From: Schleiferiaceae bacterium
GTDB taxonomy: Bacteria; Bacteroidota; Bacteroidia; Flavobacteriales; Schleiferiaceae
Direction of reading: 5' to 3'
Length of the DNA stretch: 33,073 nucleotides
Assembly (NCBI GenBank): GCA_022565875.1
Contig: JAIULY010000013.1
Span: 1-33,073 of the forward strand
Positions 8,615 through 16,513 of the stretch are shown one piece after another; the stretch's first letter is position 1, and every line of letters starts with the position of its first letter. Position numbers and translations under genes: made by a program. The notes under the pieces were generated by a model. That model searched no databases. It was not told the origin of the DNA and worked only from the letters and a program-made list of their open reading frames with translations.

Positions 8615-9475
8615 TTAGTCAGGTTCAGTGTTCGATGAAGTGATGTTTTTGGTGATGGTTACGCGGTGTGGGTAGGCTATTTCAATGCCTTGCGCGTCAA
8701 AAGCTTTTTTGATGCTCTCCAACAAGTCGCAATACATCACAAAACTTTTAGGCGAATTTTCAGCCCAAGCCCAGCCTCTTAATCGAACACCGTTGGCATC
8801 GATATGGATGACGCGAACGGTGACTTCAGGTGAGCCGTTTTCTTTGTCCTCGGGGCTTCTGTTGTCAAAATAGTACTCGTGCGCGCGAATTTGTGAAAAT
8901 ATTATTTCTTTGGCCTTATCTATGTCGCTTTCAAGCGTAAGGGTGAATTCTAAAAACCGACATACTTTGGTTTCACCAAAATCAGAATTGGTAAGTACCT
9001 CATTGCTGATTATCGAATTGGGAATAACAATTCGACGATTTTCAAAATTTCTAATAACTGTATGCCGCAGTGTGATATCTTCAACTATTCCTGAGAGGGT
9101 GTCGCGAATCATCACCCGGTCATTCACGCGAAAAGGCTTGAAAATCACAATAAACAAACCCGAAACGATATTGGAGAGTGCAGCTTGTGATGCAAAACCT
9201 ACAGCAACAGCCAAAATACCAGCACCAGCTAGCAAGGATGTGGCTAAGGTCCGTAAAGGTGGGAAGGTGTAAATGGCAAAGCTAAAACCGATAATGTAAA
9301 AAAGAGCAGTGAGTAAATGCCCTAAAAACTTGTAATTTGTGGGGTCATACTCATCGTGGGTTGCCCGAAGATGCAACAACCTGAAATAGCTTCGCCGAAA
9401 CAGCCAAACGAGGATTAGCGTGGCCAAAATAATACTAAGAGGGGTGATAATGGTGAACCAAAAATCTATGTTCAT
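8615..9475 (-). CDS. Small-conductance mechanosensitive channel (MscS family)
   Basis: A 286-residue channel subunit of the MscS superfamily, which releases solutes on osmotic downshift as a heptamer in the inner membrane. TM1 lies at about 8-27, TM2 at about 52-72, and the Ala/Gly-rich pore helix (TSLLAGAGILAVAVGFASQAA) at about 78-100. The MscS beta domain follows with the usual 'KPFRVNDRVMI' and 'VIPNSIISNEVLTN' segments, and the alpha/beta C-terminal domain ends with a basic tail. It has the minimal three-TM layout of E. coli MscS. The gene begins 9 nt after the upstream regulator gene and runs into the two-TM protein gene, so all three are likely in one operon. Confidence 0.93.
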   Translation of the reverse strand: MNIDFWFTIITPLSIILATLILVWLFRRSYFRLLHLRATHDEYDPTNYKFLGHLLTALFYIIGFSFAIYTFPPLRTLATSLLAGAGILAVAVGFASQAALSNIVSGLFIVIFKPFRVNDRVMIRDTLSGIVEDITLRHTVIRNFENRRIVIPNSIISNEVLTNSDFGETKVCRFLEFTLTLESDIDKAKEIIFSQIRAHEYYFDNRSPEDKENGSPEVTVRVIHIDANGVRLRGWAWAENSPKSFVMYCDLLESIKKAFDAQGIEIAYPHRVTITKNITSSNTEPD

Positions 9476-9484
9476 AAGGTCTTT

Positions 9485-10057
9485 CTAAAAGTCTATAGTT
9501 TTACGCAGCGCAATCTTGTCCTTAGCTTTTGCAAATTGGCTAGGCGACTGGCCCGTAATTTTTTTAAATTGTCCTGAAAAGTGAGGTACGTTGGCATACC
9601 CGAGAATAAAAGTTATTTCTTTAACGCTCAGTTCATCGTAAATTAATAATTCCTTTGCTCTTTCTGTTTTTTGTGCTATAATGAATTTTTCTATCGAAAT
9701 ATTTTGCACCTGCGTGAAGGTTTTGCTAAGTTTCTGATAGTCCATGTCTAGCGTTTCCGCTAGCCATTCTGACCAATTGCCGGTAAAATTTTGTAATCCT
9801 TCAGGGGCGTGAATTTTTTTAATGATGGCGTTTTTGACGCGTTCACTCAGCACCGCATCAGCTTTTTGAAGTACTGCGAAGCCCTGAGCGCTAAGTGCCT
9901 GAGCAAGTTCTTTGAGCTGATTTTCCTTTAATGGCTCCGCTAAAACTGCAAGCCCAAGCGAAACTTTTTCAAAAGGAATAGCGAGATTTACAAGGGTATC
10001 TTCAACCGCTGCCACACACCGAGGGCAAACCATGTGTTTAATGAAAACTTCTTTCAT
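9485..10057 (-). CDS. AraC-family regulator with N-terminal HMA-like CxxC segment
   Basis: A 190-residue protein with two parts. Residues 1 to about 70 look like a ferredoxin-like heavy-metal-associated domain: the motif KHMVCPRCVAAVEDTL has C11 and C14 in the CxxC position, followed by a beta-alpha pattern with a 'LKELAQALSAQGFAVL' helix. Residues about 90-185 are an AraC/XylS double helix-turn-helix; the second is clear in LSVKEITFILGYANVPHFSGQFKKITGQSP. No ligand-binding cupin domain is present. The gene is 38 nt downstream of the Crp/Fnr gene and 9 nt upstream of mscS, and near a copper P-type ATPase. Copper or another thiophilic metal is a reasonable effector, but this is inference. Confidence 0.8.
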   Translation of the reverse strand: MKEVFIKHMVCPRCVAAVEDTLVNLAIPFEKVSLGLAVLAEPLKENQLKELAQALSAQGFAVLQKADAVLSERVKNAIIKKIHAPEGLQNFTGNWSEWLAETLDMDYQKLSKTFTQVQNISIEKFIIAQKTERAKELLIYDELSVKEITFILGYANVPHFSGQFKKITGQSPSQFAKAKDKIALRKTIDF

Positions 10058-10095
10058 GGTTCAAAGTTGCGAAAAATAAAGGAGAAAAGGCGAGC

Positions 10096-10800
10096 TTAGT
10101 CAAATATATTTCCAATGCGGATGAGTTCTTGACGTTTCACAATTTTGGTACGTCGCCCTTTAGTTTCAATAATTCCTTGAGATTTTAAATCAGAAATTAA
10201 ACGAATTATAGTCTCTGTTGCTGTACCTACCATATTGGCATATTCCTCACGAGTAAGCGCCAGATCTATGTACCCGTCGGCATCTTCACCAAAAATGTTG
10301 TTTAGCATCAAAAGGATTTCTGCCATCCGTTCACGTACACTTTTTTGCGCCATGTTGGTAATCAATTTTCCTGCTTCTCCTAAATCGTGACAGGCAAGCT
10401 TCATTAAATCCAAGGAAAACTTGGGATTGTTTTCAATGTATTCAAAAATATGATTTTTTGGAATAAAACAGGCGTGTGTATCTTCTAAAGCTATCATTGA
10501 AGCACTGAGATTCTCTCCACTCAACACAGAGCGGTATCCTAATAAATCGCCATTTTTTGCAAAGCGTATGATTTGATCGCGCCCCTCTGGGCCCATTCTA
10601 GACAATTTTACTTTTCCGTTGTGAATGCAATATACTCCTTGAGCTCTACTGCCTTCGTGCAAAATTATTTGGCCTTTTTTGTAAAAAGAACAGGATTTTA
10701 CAGCAGTTAGTTTGTCAACTTCTTCTTGGGATAGCGATTGGAGAGAGGAATTGTGAAAAGACTTGCAATTTGCACAATTTGGGATTTCGATACTTTTCAT
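10096..10800 (-). CDS. Crp/Fnr-family transcriptional regulator
   Basis: From the ATG at 10800 the protein has 234 residues. The cyclic-nucleotide-binding-like beta barrel covers about 25-140 (GQIILHEGSRAQGVYCIHNGKVKLS, GDLLGYRSVLSGE), a dimer helix follows, and a winged helix sits at about 180-225 (LTREEYANMVGTATETIIRLISDL). The N-terminus has CANC (C9, C12). Further Cys are at 37, 58, 111 and 138, so the classic four-Cys FNR cluster spacing is not reproduced. The recognition helix reads TETIIR where E. coli FNR has VETISR. A longer frame from the ATG at 10830 exists, but the putative -7 box (10821-10828) lies inside that extension, so 10800 is preferred. It is divergent from a CcoI-type ATPase. 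Confidence 0.9.
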   Translation of the reverse strand: MKSIEIPNCANCKSFHNSSLQSLSQEEVDKLTAVKSCSFYKKGQIILHEGSRAQGVYCIHNGKVKLSRMGPEGRDQIIRFAKNGDLLGYRSVLSGENLSASMIALEDTHACFIPKNHIFEYIENNPKFSLDLMKLACHDLGEAGKLITNMAQKSVRERMAEILLMLNNIFGEDADGYIDLALTREEYANMVGTATETIIRLISDLKSQGIIETKGRRTKIVKRQELIRIGNIFD

Positions 10801-10820
10801 AGTGACATTGTAATAGGGCA

Positions 10821-10851
10821 CAAATATCATTTATTTTTAATGATAATCAAA
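10821..10851 (-). promoter_or_regulatory. Promoter of the Crp/Fnr gene (TTTG-N19-GATATTTG)
   Basis: Minus-strand -33 TTTG (10848-10851) and -7 GATATTTG (10821-10828) are separated by 19 nt, a strong match to the Bacteroidota primary sigma consensus. Transcription would start near 10816, downstream of the ATG at 10830 and upstream of the ATG at 10800. Confidence 0.65.
10837..10850. promoter_or_regulatory. FNR-like 5-4-5 dyad overlapping the -33 box of the Crp/Fnr gene
   Basis: The plus strand reads TTAATGATAATCAA, one mismatch from the canonical FNR box TTGAT-N4-ATCAA. It overlaps the -33 element of the regulator's own promoter, which would fit negative autoregulation. The half-sites differ from the ATGAC/GTCAT sites seen elsewhere in the window, so chance is possible. 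Confidence 0.35.
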
Positions 10852-10869
10852 GTTTTTTAGTCCAAATTT

Positions 10870-10883
10870 ATGACTTCTGTCAT
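10870..10883 (+). promoter_or_regulatory. Perfect Crp/Fnr-type palindrome upstream of the copper ATPase
   Basis: ATGAC-TTCT-GTCAT is a perfect 5-4-5 inverted repeat centred at 10876.5. That is 36.5 nt upstream of the last G of the putative -7 box (10906-10913) and near -41.5 of the inferred start site, the usual position for class II activation. The same spacing recurs at two other genes in this window. Confidence 0.65.
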
Positions 10884-10905
10884 TGGTGTGGTTTTGCTGA
10901 TATGC

Positions 10906-10913
10906 TTTCTTTG
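10906..10913 (+). promoter_or_regulatory. Putative -7 box of the copper ATPase gene
   Basis: TTTCTTTG, one mismatch from TAnnTTTG. The inferred start near 10918 lies downstream of the ATG at 10902, so translation should begin at the ATG at 10932. Confidence 0.45.
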
Positions 10914-10931
10914 TCTACAATTAATTGGTAT

Positions 10932-13328
10932 ATGGTTCAGGAAGAGGTAAAATGCTACCATTGTGGTACCTCCTGTGAGGAAGAGGTCATTGAAAAAGAT
11001 GAGAAATCATTTTGTTGCAATGGCTGCAAGACAGTTTATGAAATTCTATCTGAAAACAATTTAGAAGATTTTTATGCGATTGAGGGAACTGATTCTCGCA
11101 AAAGAGTTGGCACAACACCTGCTCGTTTTGATTACCTCGACCTGCCTGAAGTCCAAGAAAAATTGGTAGAGTTTTCAGAGGGCGACAGCCGTTTGGTCTC
11201 TTTTCATTTGCCGGCTATTCATTGCAGCTCCTGTGTATGGTTGTTGGAACGGTTACACTTGTTGCACCCCGGGGTAAGACAGGCCCAAGTAAATTTCCAA
11301 AAACGAACAGCTCGCGTATCTTTTGATATTTCAGAACTTAAGCTGAGCGACTTGGCTTATCTTTTGTCTTCTATTGGCTATGAGCCTCGAATCAACTTAG
11401 CGGGGTTGGAAAATAAAGACAAATCATCAGATAAGAGCTTGCTCTATAAGTTAGGAGTTGCTGGTTTCGCTTTTGGCAACATTATGTTGCTTTCTCTTCC
11501 CGAATACTTTGGTACTCATAGCCCCGAACTCGATGCTTTTGCGCCCTTTTTCAGATATATTAGCTTGGTACTGAGCTTGCCAGTCCTACTTTATAGTTCG
11601 CTCGATTATTATACCTCTGCTTGGAAGGGCTTACGCAAAAAGCATTTAAATATAGATGTGCCCATTGCGTTGGGGATTGTTGTCCTTTTTGTGCGTTCTG
11701 TTTATGAAATTGCGGTTTTGGACATGCCCGGCTATTTTGATTCCTTGGCGGGTTTACTTTTCTTTTTACTGCTTGGAAAATGGTTTCAAAGACGTACCTA
11801 TGATGCACTTTCTTTTGATCGCGATTACAAATCCTATTTTCCTATCGCCGTTACCCGATTGATAGGTGAGGCGGAAGTACAAACCCCCATTTACGACTTA
11901 AAAGTGGGCGACCTCATTCGGATTCGCAACGAAGAACTCATTCCTGCAGATGCCATTCTGAGGTCAAAAACAGCCTTGATAGATTCAAGTTTTGTTACCG
12001 GAGAGTCATTAGCCGTGGAAAAACAGTGTGGAGATAAAATTTTTGCTGGAGGAAAACAAAAAGGAGAAAGCATTGAATTAGAAATCATTAAACCCGTTGA
12101 TCAAAGTTACTTGACGGAACTTTGGAACCACAATATCTTTCAAAAAGAAAAGGGCAGCACCTTTAAAAGTATTACCGATAAGGTAAGTGAAAATTTCACT
12201 TATGGCTTGCTGTTTATTGCAACTATTGGCTTCATTGCATGGTCTTTTGTCGATATTCCTACCGCTTTTTACGTGCTGACAGCCGTACTCATAGTCGCGT
12301 GTCCGTGTGCTTTGGCGCTAGCCGCACCTTTTACCCTGGGCAATAGTCTTTTAATTTTTGGAAAAAATAAGTTCTATGCCAAAAGCGCAGACACTATAGA
12401 AAATATGGCGGATGTTGATACGCTGGTTTTTGATAAAACGGGAACCATTACAGCCGCTGAGAATTATTCAATTGCCTATCAGGGGAAACCACTTACCCCT
12501 GCACAACGCGCCGCTGTTCGTGGAACGGTACAACACAGCAATCACCCCCTAAGCCGACAATTGTATCGCCATTTAAACCAGGAACTTGCCGCACCTGTAG
12601 TCGACTTTGAAGAGGTACCCGGAAGCGGTCTCCTGGCCAATACTTCGGAAGGAGCTGTAAAAATCGGTAGTGGAAAGTGGATGGATAACAGGATCTTGTC
12701 CAATAAGCTTGAAACCCGAGTATACATTGCTTTTGATGGAATTGTGCAAGGATATTACACCTTTAAAAACGTGTACCGCGATGGCATGCAACAGGTTTTT
12801 AATCACCTGTCGAACACAGGGTTTCAGCTCAATGTGTTAAGCGGTGATCACGAAGGAGAAAAAAACACGCTGCAAACCATGATGGGATTAAAAACGCCAC
12901 TGGTTTTCAATCAATCGCCAGAGGATAAACTCAATTTTATCGCTGCATTACAACCCGGAAAAAACGTAATGATGCTTGGTGACGGACTAAACGATGCAGG
13001 TGCATTACAACAAGCCAATGTCGGATTGGCTGTGGCCGATGATGTTCATGCTTTTACCCCAGCTTGCGATGGTATTGTGGATGCAAAAGCGCTGCACTTG
13101 TTACCCTCATTTTTGAAGTTTTCTAAAGATGCAATGGGGACCATCAGAAAGAGTTTTGTTATTTCCTTTTTGTACAATGTCATTGGACTTTCATTTGCAC
13201 TAGCAGGCGTGTTGACACCCGTATATTGTGCCATTTTAATGCCCATAAGCAGTATTTCTGTCGTAGCTTTTGTTACCTTTGACACGCGAAGAATTGCCAA
13301 ACGAAATGGATTAGTTGTAAACAACTAA
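10932..13328 (+). CDS. ccoI: Heavy-metal (copper) P1B-type ATPase, CcoI/FixI type
   Basis: Transports copper across the inner membrane, in CcoI/FixI proteins to supply cbb3-type cytochrome oxidase assembly. From the ATG at 10932 it has 798 residues. An N-terminal Cys-rich metal-binding segment (C8, C11, C15, C28, C29, C32) is typical of CcoI. An HMA domain follows with CSSC (98-101). Then come the membrane helices, the TGES actuator loop (356-359), the CPC transmembrane metal site (457-459), DKTGT with phosphorylated D501, an HP motif (SNHPLSRQL) and the GDGLND hinge. No ccoNOPGHS genes are near. An in-frame ATG at 10902 lies upstream of the inferred transcription start. Divergent from the Crp/Fnr gene, a common arrangement in Bacteroidota. 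Confidence 0.92.
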   Translation: MVQEEVKCYHCGTSCEEEVIEKDEKSFCCNGCKTVYEILSENNLEDFYAIEGTDSRKRVGTTPARFDYLDLPEVQEKLVEFSEGDSRLVSFHLPAIHCSSCVWLLERLHLLHPGVRQAQVNFQKRTARVSFDISELKLSDLAYLLSSIGYEPRINLAGLENKDKSSDKSLLYKLGVAGFAFGNIMLLSLPEYFGTHSPELDAFAPFFRYISLVLSLPVLLYSSLDYYTSAWKGLRKKHLNIDVPIALGIVVLFVRSVYEIAVLDMPGYFDSLAGLLFFLLLGKWFQRRTYDALSFDRDYKSYFPIAVTRLIGEAEVQTPIYDLKVGDLIRIRNEELIPADAILRSKTALIDSSFVTGESLAVEKQCGDKIFAGGKQKGESIELEIIKPVDQSYLTELWNHNIFQKEKGSTFKSITDKVSENFTYGLLFIATIGFIAWSFVDIPTAFYVLTAVLIVACPCALALAAPFTLGNSLLIFGKNKFYAKSADTIENMADVDTLVFDKTGTITAAENYSIAYQGKPLTPAQRAAVRGTVQHSNHPLSRQLYRHLNQELAAPVVDFEEVPGSGLLANTSEGAVKIGSGKWMDNRILSNKLETRVYIAFDGIVQGYYTFKNVYRDGMQQVFNHLSNTGFQLNVLSGDHEGEKNTLQTMMGLKTPLVFNQSPEDKLNFIAALQPGKNVMMLGDGLNDAGALQQANVGLAVADDVHAFTPACDGIVDAKALHLLPSFLKFSKDAMGTIRKSFVISFLYNVIGLSFALAGVLTPVYCAILMPISSISVVAFVTFDTRRIAKRNGLVVNN

Positions 13329-13394
13329 GGCGGCAATCAGAAAAAAACATTCTTCTAAACTTGGGGTTTTAAAAACTCAGAACAAGCGATGCAT

Positions 13395-14612
13395 ATGAAA
13401 ATTGGAATTATTGGAGCTGGCATTACGGGACTCACTGCCGCCAACTATTTGAAAGAAGCAGGGGTAACCTATACAATTTTTGAAAAGTCTCACAAAGTTG
13501 GGGGACGGGTTCAAACCGATGCGCATGATGGCTTTTTGCTAGATCACGGTTTCCAAGTATTTTTGACAGGGTATCCAGAGGCAAAAAGGTTACTCGATTA
13601 CAAGGCCTTAGATTTAAAACCTATTTTGCCAGGAGCACTGTTGCTCGGTGAGAAAAAACGCGCCGTTTGGGATGTTTTCAGGGCGCCCTCTAAAGGTTTT
13701 GAAACGCTAATTTCGGGTGTCGCTTCGGTTAAGGATATGTATTTGATGTGGAAATTGCGAAATATGGTTTGTAATGCTTCGGTTTCTCAATTGCTCAATT
13801 ACGAAGAAACGTCGACAGCTGATTATTTAAAAAATCTCGGGTTTAGTAGTGAGATTATCGATTTTTTCTTCAAGCCATTTTATTCGGGAATCTTTTTGGA
13901 GAATGAATTGCAAACCTCTAATCGCATGTTTTTATTTGTCTTTAAAATGTTTGCCGAAAGTGATACAGCCTTGCCAGCTAATGGCATACAGGCCATTCCC
14001 AATCAGTTGGCCGAAAAACTTGATGCATCAGCCATTCATTTGGAAGAATCCGTTTTGGAAATAGGAGAGAAGCAACTTGTTACAGCAAAAGCATCTTATT
14101 CGTTTGATGCCATTATTGATACTCGTATACCAACCTCAGATGACGGACTTTTAGATAGTTGTGGTACGTGGAACTTTTATTTTTCAGCATCCGATAGCCC
14201 TTTTAAGGATAAGGCTATTGCTTTGAATACCCGACGCCAAACGGTAGTGAATAATATCTGCGTAGTATCGGACATTGCCCCAAATTACGCTCCAAAAGGA
14301 AAATCTTTGATTTCTATTTCTGTTATTTTAAATGCAGAAAGAAAAGCCATGGATGAAGCTACAGTGCTTCAGGCGGTGCAAACAGATTTGAATGACGTAC
14401 TTCCTGAAAGTGTTCGTTGGCAATTCATTAAAGCCTACAAAATTCCCCATGCACTGCCTAAGACAGAAAAACTGAAAGAGCCGATTGCCTCCAGTTTTAC
14501 CTTAGATGAGCGGGGTGTTATTGTTGCTTCGGATTATCAGTCTTATGGGTCTTTGAATGCCGCTATGCATACTGGAAGACTGGCCGCTGAACATATGTTG
14601 GCGACATTATAA
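13395..14612 (+). CDS. FAD-dependent amine-oxidase-like oxidoreductase
   Basis: A flavoprotein of about 405 residues in the amine oxidase/phytoene desaturase/protoporphyrinogen oxidase superfamily. The N-terminal dinucleotide motif is IGIIGAGITGLTAANYL, followed by an acidic FAD-ribose end (IFEKSHKVGGRVQT) and the GFLLDHGFQVFL segment. The C-terminal FAD-closing region is GVIVASDYQSYGSLNAAMHTGRLAAEHML. The substrate cannot be told. ATG codons at 13389 and 13395 are both possible; the second gives the usual start M-K-I-G directly before the Rossmann strand. It lies about 65 nt after the copper ATPase with no clear promoter or terminator between, so co-transcription is possible. Confidence 0.85.
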   Translation: MKIGIIGAGITGLTAANYLKEAGVTYTIFEKSHKVGGRVQTDAHDGFLLDHGFQVFLTGYPEAKRLLDYKALDLKPILPGALLLGEKKRAVWDVFRAPSKGFETLISGVASVKDMYLMWKLRNMVCNASVSQLLNYEETSTADYLKNLGFSSEIIDFFFKPFYSGIFLENELQTSNRMFLFVFKMFAESDTALPANGIQAIPNQLAEKLDASAIHLEESVLEIGEKQLVTAKASYSFDAIIDTRIPTSDDGLLDSCGTWNFYFSASDSPFKDKAIALNTRRQTVVNNICVVSDIAPNYAPKGKSLISISVILNAERKAMDEATVLQAVQTDLNDVLPESVRWQFIKAYKIPHALPKTEKLKEPIASSFTLDERGVIVASDYQSYGSLNAAMHTGRLAAEHMLATL

Positions 14613-14618
14613 TACAGC

Positions 14619-14644
14619 AAGTACGGGGCATTTGCCCCATACTT
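14619..14644. terminator. Hairpin between converging oxidoreductase and xseB genes
   Basis: The stem AAGTA-C-GGGGC (14619-14629) / GCCCC-A-TACTT (14634-14644) has one internal mismatch and a 4-nt loop. It sits between the two stops. There is no strong T-run on either side, so termination efficiency is uncertain. Confidence 0.6.
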
Positions 14645-14647
14645 CAA

Positions 14648-14863
14648 CTAACCATTTGATTGAACCTTGCCCCTCAAATCATCTAGTACGCTTTGTACTT
14701 CCTTTTCGGTGAGTAACAATTTGCTTCTACAAAAGGAAATCAACTCGCTGGCCCGCTTCACACGTTGCGATAAATCGTCAATAGGTAGGTCTCCTTCTTC
14801 TAAAGCGGAAACAATGGTTTCCAATTCCTCTATTGCTACTTGGTAATTTTTTGGTTTACTCAT
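14648..14863 (-). CDS. xseB: Exodeoxyribonuclease VII small subunit
   Basis: The small subunit of exonuclease VII, which with XseA degrades single-stranded DNA from both ends. It has 71 residues from the ATG at 14863, normal for XseB. The helical core reads YQVAIEELETIVSALEEGDLPIDDLSQRVKRASELISFCRSKL, with the typical 'LE.IV..LE.G.L.LD' pattern. A longer frame from 14899 would overlap xseA much more and adds unlike residues. The chosen start overlaps the xseA stop by 8 nt, indicating translational coupling. Confidence 0.93.
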   Translation of the reverse strand: MSKPKNYQVAIEELETIVSALEEGDLPIDDLSQRVKRASELISFCRSKLLLTEKEVQSVLDDLRGKVQSNG

Positions 14864-16253
14864 TTTTTTCAGTGATTTTACTTGTAAATGTTCCTTCAAA
14901 AAGTTCAGTTTCTATTTCAGTGCCTATAGCCAAAGCAGTGGCTGATTTCACTGCCTTTCCTTCAACACGTGTTATGCTATAACCACGTTTCAACACCTGC
15001 AAGGGATCGAGAAGTTTTACTTTATCGTCCATTTGTTGCAGTTCTTGCAGGGCCATACTGATTTTTGCTTGATAGTGTTTTGATATTTGGTGGGTGGCAT
15101 TAGCCATTTGCTGTTGCCCTGCAAGAAGTAAGCGTTCGCTTAATTTTTCTAATTGTAATGTTTTGGTTTTTAGTGTTTGATGGGCTAAAGCGATGTTGCG
15201 TTTTGGCAATACAACCACTCGCATACCTAGCTCTCGCAATTCCGAACGCTCCACCAATAACTTGTTTTTCACCACTTGCTCCAAGTTACCGCTGGTGTTG
15301 TGCAAATGTTGAAAGGCGTCAAACACCTGTTCTTGGGCAAATCGGAAGGTTTTTTCAATATTCAATTCGAGCTCACCAACGGCATCTAATAGATGCTGGC
15401 CAATAAAGGTGGCCACATCAGTAGGCGTGATGCCGTTTTTGTGTGCCACTAGCTCTGTTACCGTTTCATTGGTGGCGTGTCCAATACCTGTAAATACAGG
15501 CAACGTAGAGCTGCAAACAGCTGCTGCCAATTGATAATGATCAAAAGCACTGATGCCAACCTCGCCACCACCGCCACGAATGATGCAAATAGCATCAAAA
15601 TCAGATGCTTGCTTTTCTATAGCTGTCATTTGTCGAGGTATGGTGTCAATGGCATTTTGCCCATCCAACAAAGCGGGAAAGAGTGTAATGGCTATCCGCA
15701 GTTTATACCGTTCTGTGTAATCGATGACTTTGTGCAAAAAGTCTTTGTATCCCTTACTGCTAGCACCTGATATTACTGCAATTCTAGTGAGTGTTTCAGG
15801 TAAAGGCAAGCTCCGATTGTTGTTGAAAAGCCCTTCCTGTTGTAACCTGCTGATAGTCTCTAGTCGCATGCGTGCCATCTGACCCAAACTGTAATTCGGA
15901 TCTACCTGTAAAACATTCAAACTTAAACCATAGAGCTCATGATAGCGTACCTGTACCTGCATCAATACTTGCATGCCATCTCTAAAGGGTTCACCAGTAA
16001 CGGATTGAAACTGATTTGATACCATGCGGTACGTGTCACGCCACAATGTGCCGCTCATTTTCGCAACAACACGGCCATTCTCTTTTTCTACCAATTCTAA
16101 ATAAGCATGTCCCGTACCGCCATAAACATTCAAACGGTGGATTTCAACTCGCACCCAGTAATTAGCAGCTAAAGCCCGACCCAAGGCGTGTTGAATGTGA
16201 TGAGATAACCCTCTTAATGTCAGTGTATTTTCGTAAGACATATGTGAATGCAT
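14856..16253 (-). CDS. xseA: Exodeoxyribonuclease VII large subunit
   Basis: Catalytic large subunit of exonuclease VII. It has up to 465 residues. The N-terminal OB-fold (about 10-105) reads LTLRGLSHHIQHALG and YWVRVEIHRLNVYGGTGHAYLELVEK, typical of XseA. The catalytic core spans about 135-330 with RIAVISGASSKGYKDFLH, FDAICIIRGGGG and the FTGIGHATNETVTELVAHKNGITPT segment. A long helical coiled region follows, and the tail has the usual DPLQVLKRGYSITR motif. Starts at 16253 and 16241 (MSYENTL) are both possible. It precedes and overlaps xseB. Confidence 0.95.
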   Translation of the reverse strand: MHSHMSYENTLTLRGLSHHIQHALGRALAANYWVRVEIHRLNVYGGTGHAYLELVEKENGRVVAKMSGTLWRDTYRMVSNQFQSVTGEPFRDGMQVLMQVQVRYHELYGLSLNVLQVDPNYSLGQMARMRLETISRLQQEGLFNNNRSLPLPETLTRIAVISGASSKGYKDFLHKVIDYTERYKLRIAITLFPALLDGQNAIDTIPRQMTAIEKQASDFDAICIIRGGGGEVGISAFDHYQLAAAVCSSTLPVFTGIGHATNETVTELVAHKNGITPTDVATFIGQHLLDAVGELELNIEKTFRFAQEQVFDAFQHLHNTSGNLEQVVKNKLLVERSELRELGMRVVVLPKRNIALAHQTLKTKTLQLEKLSERLLLAGQQQMANATHQISKHYQAKISMALQELQQMDDKVKLLDPLQVLKRGYSITRVEGKAVKSATALAIGTEIETELFEGTFTSKITEKNE

Positions 16254-16513
16254 GCTGATGTAAACGCAAAAATTATTTTAGTGAACGAGCTACCAAAAAA
16301 ACAACATTTTCCGCCGCTGCCACTATTTTTAATAAAGATTCAAAAATAAGGTTTTTAAGCTGAAACGCCGCCTATGCGCCATTATTTATTTGCATCTTGA
16401 AGTAGGTGAATATTGCACCTGAAAAAATATCAAAAAAATAATTTTAAAGTATTCGCGGCGCCATTTAATTCAATTAATTTGCAGCTTCGATAACAAAGTA
16501 CGCAGCAACAACC
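16254..16513. other. Divergent intergenic region between xseA and the RimK operon
   Basis: A spacer of 260 nt with no ORF. It should hold both divergent promoters. A plus-strand octamer TTAATTTG (16474-16481) is one mismatch from the -7 consensus and lies 32 nt before the protease start. On the minus strand AATTTTTG near the xseA start is a similarly weak match. Confidence 0.5.

Noticed and set aside
10902-10931. N-terminal extension of the copper ATPase from the ATG at 10902
   Set aside because: The putative -7 box (10906-10913) lies inside this extension, and CcoI proteins usually begin just before the Cys-rich segment.
14864-14899. N-terminal extension of xseB
   Set aside because: The added residues come from the overlapping xseA sequence in another frame and do not resemble XseB.
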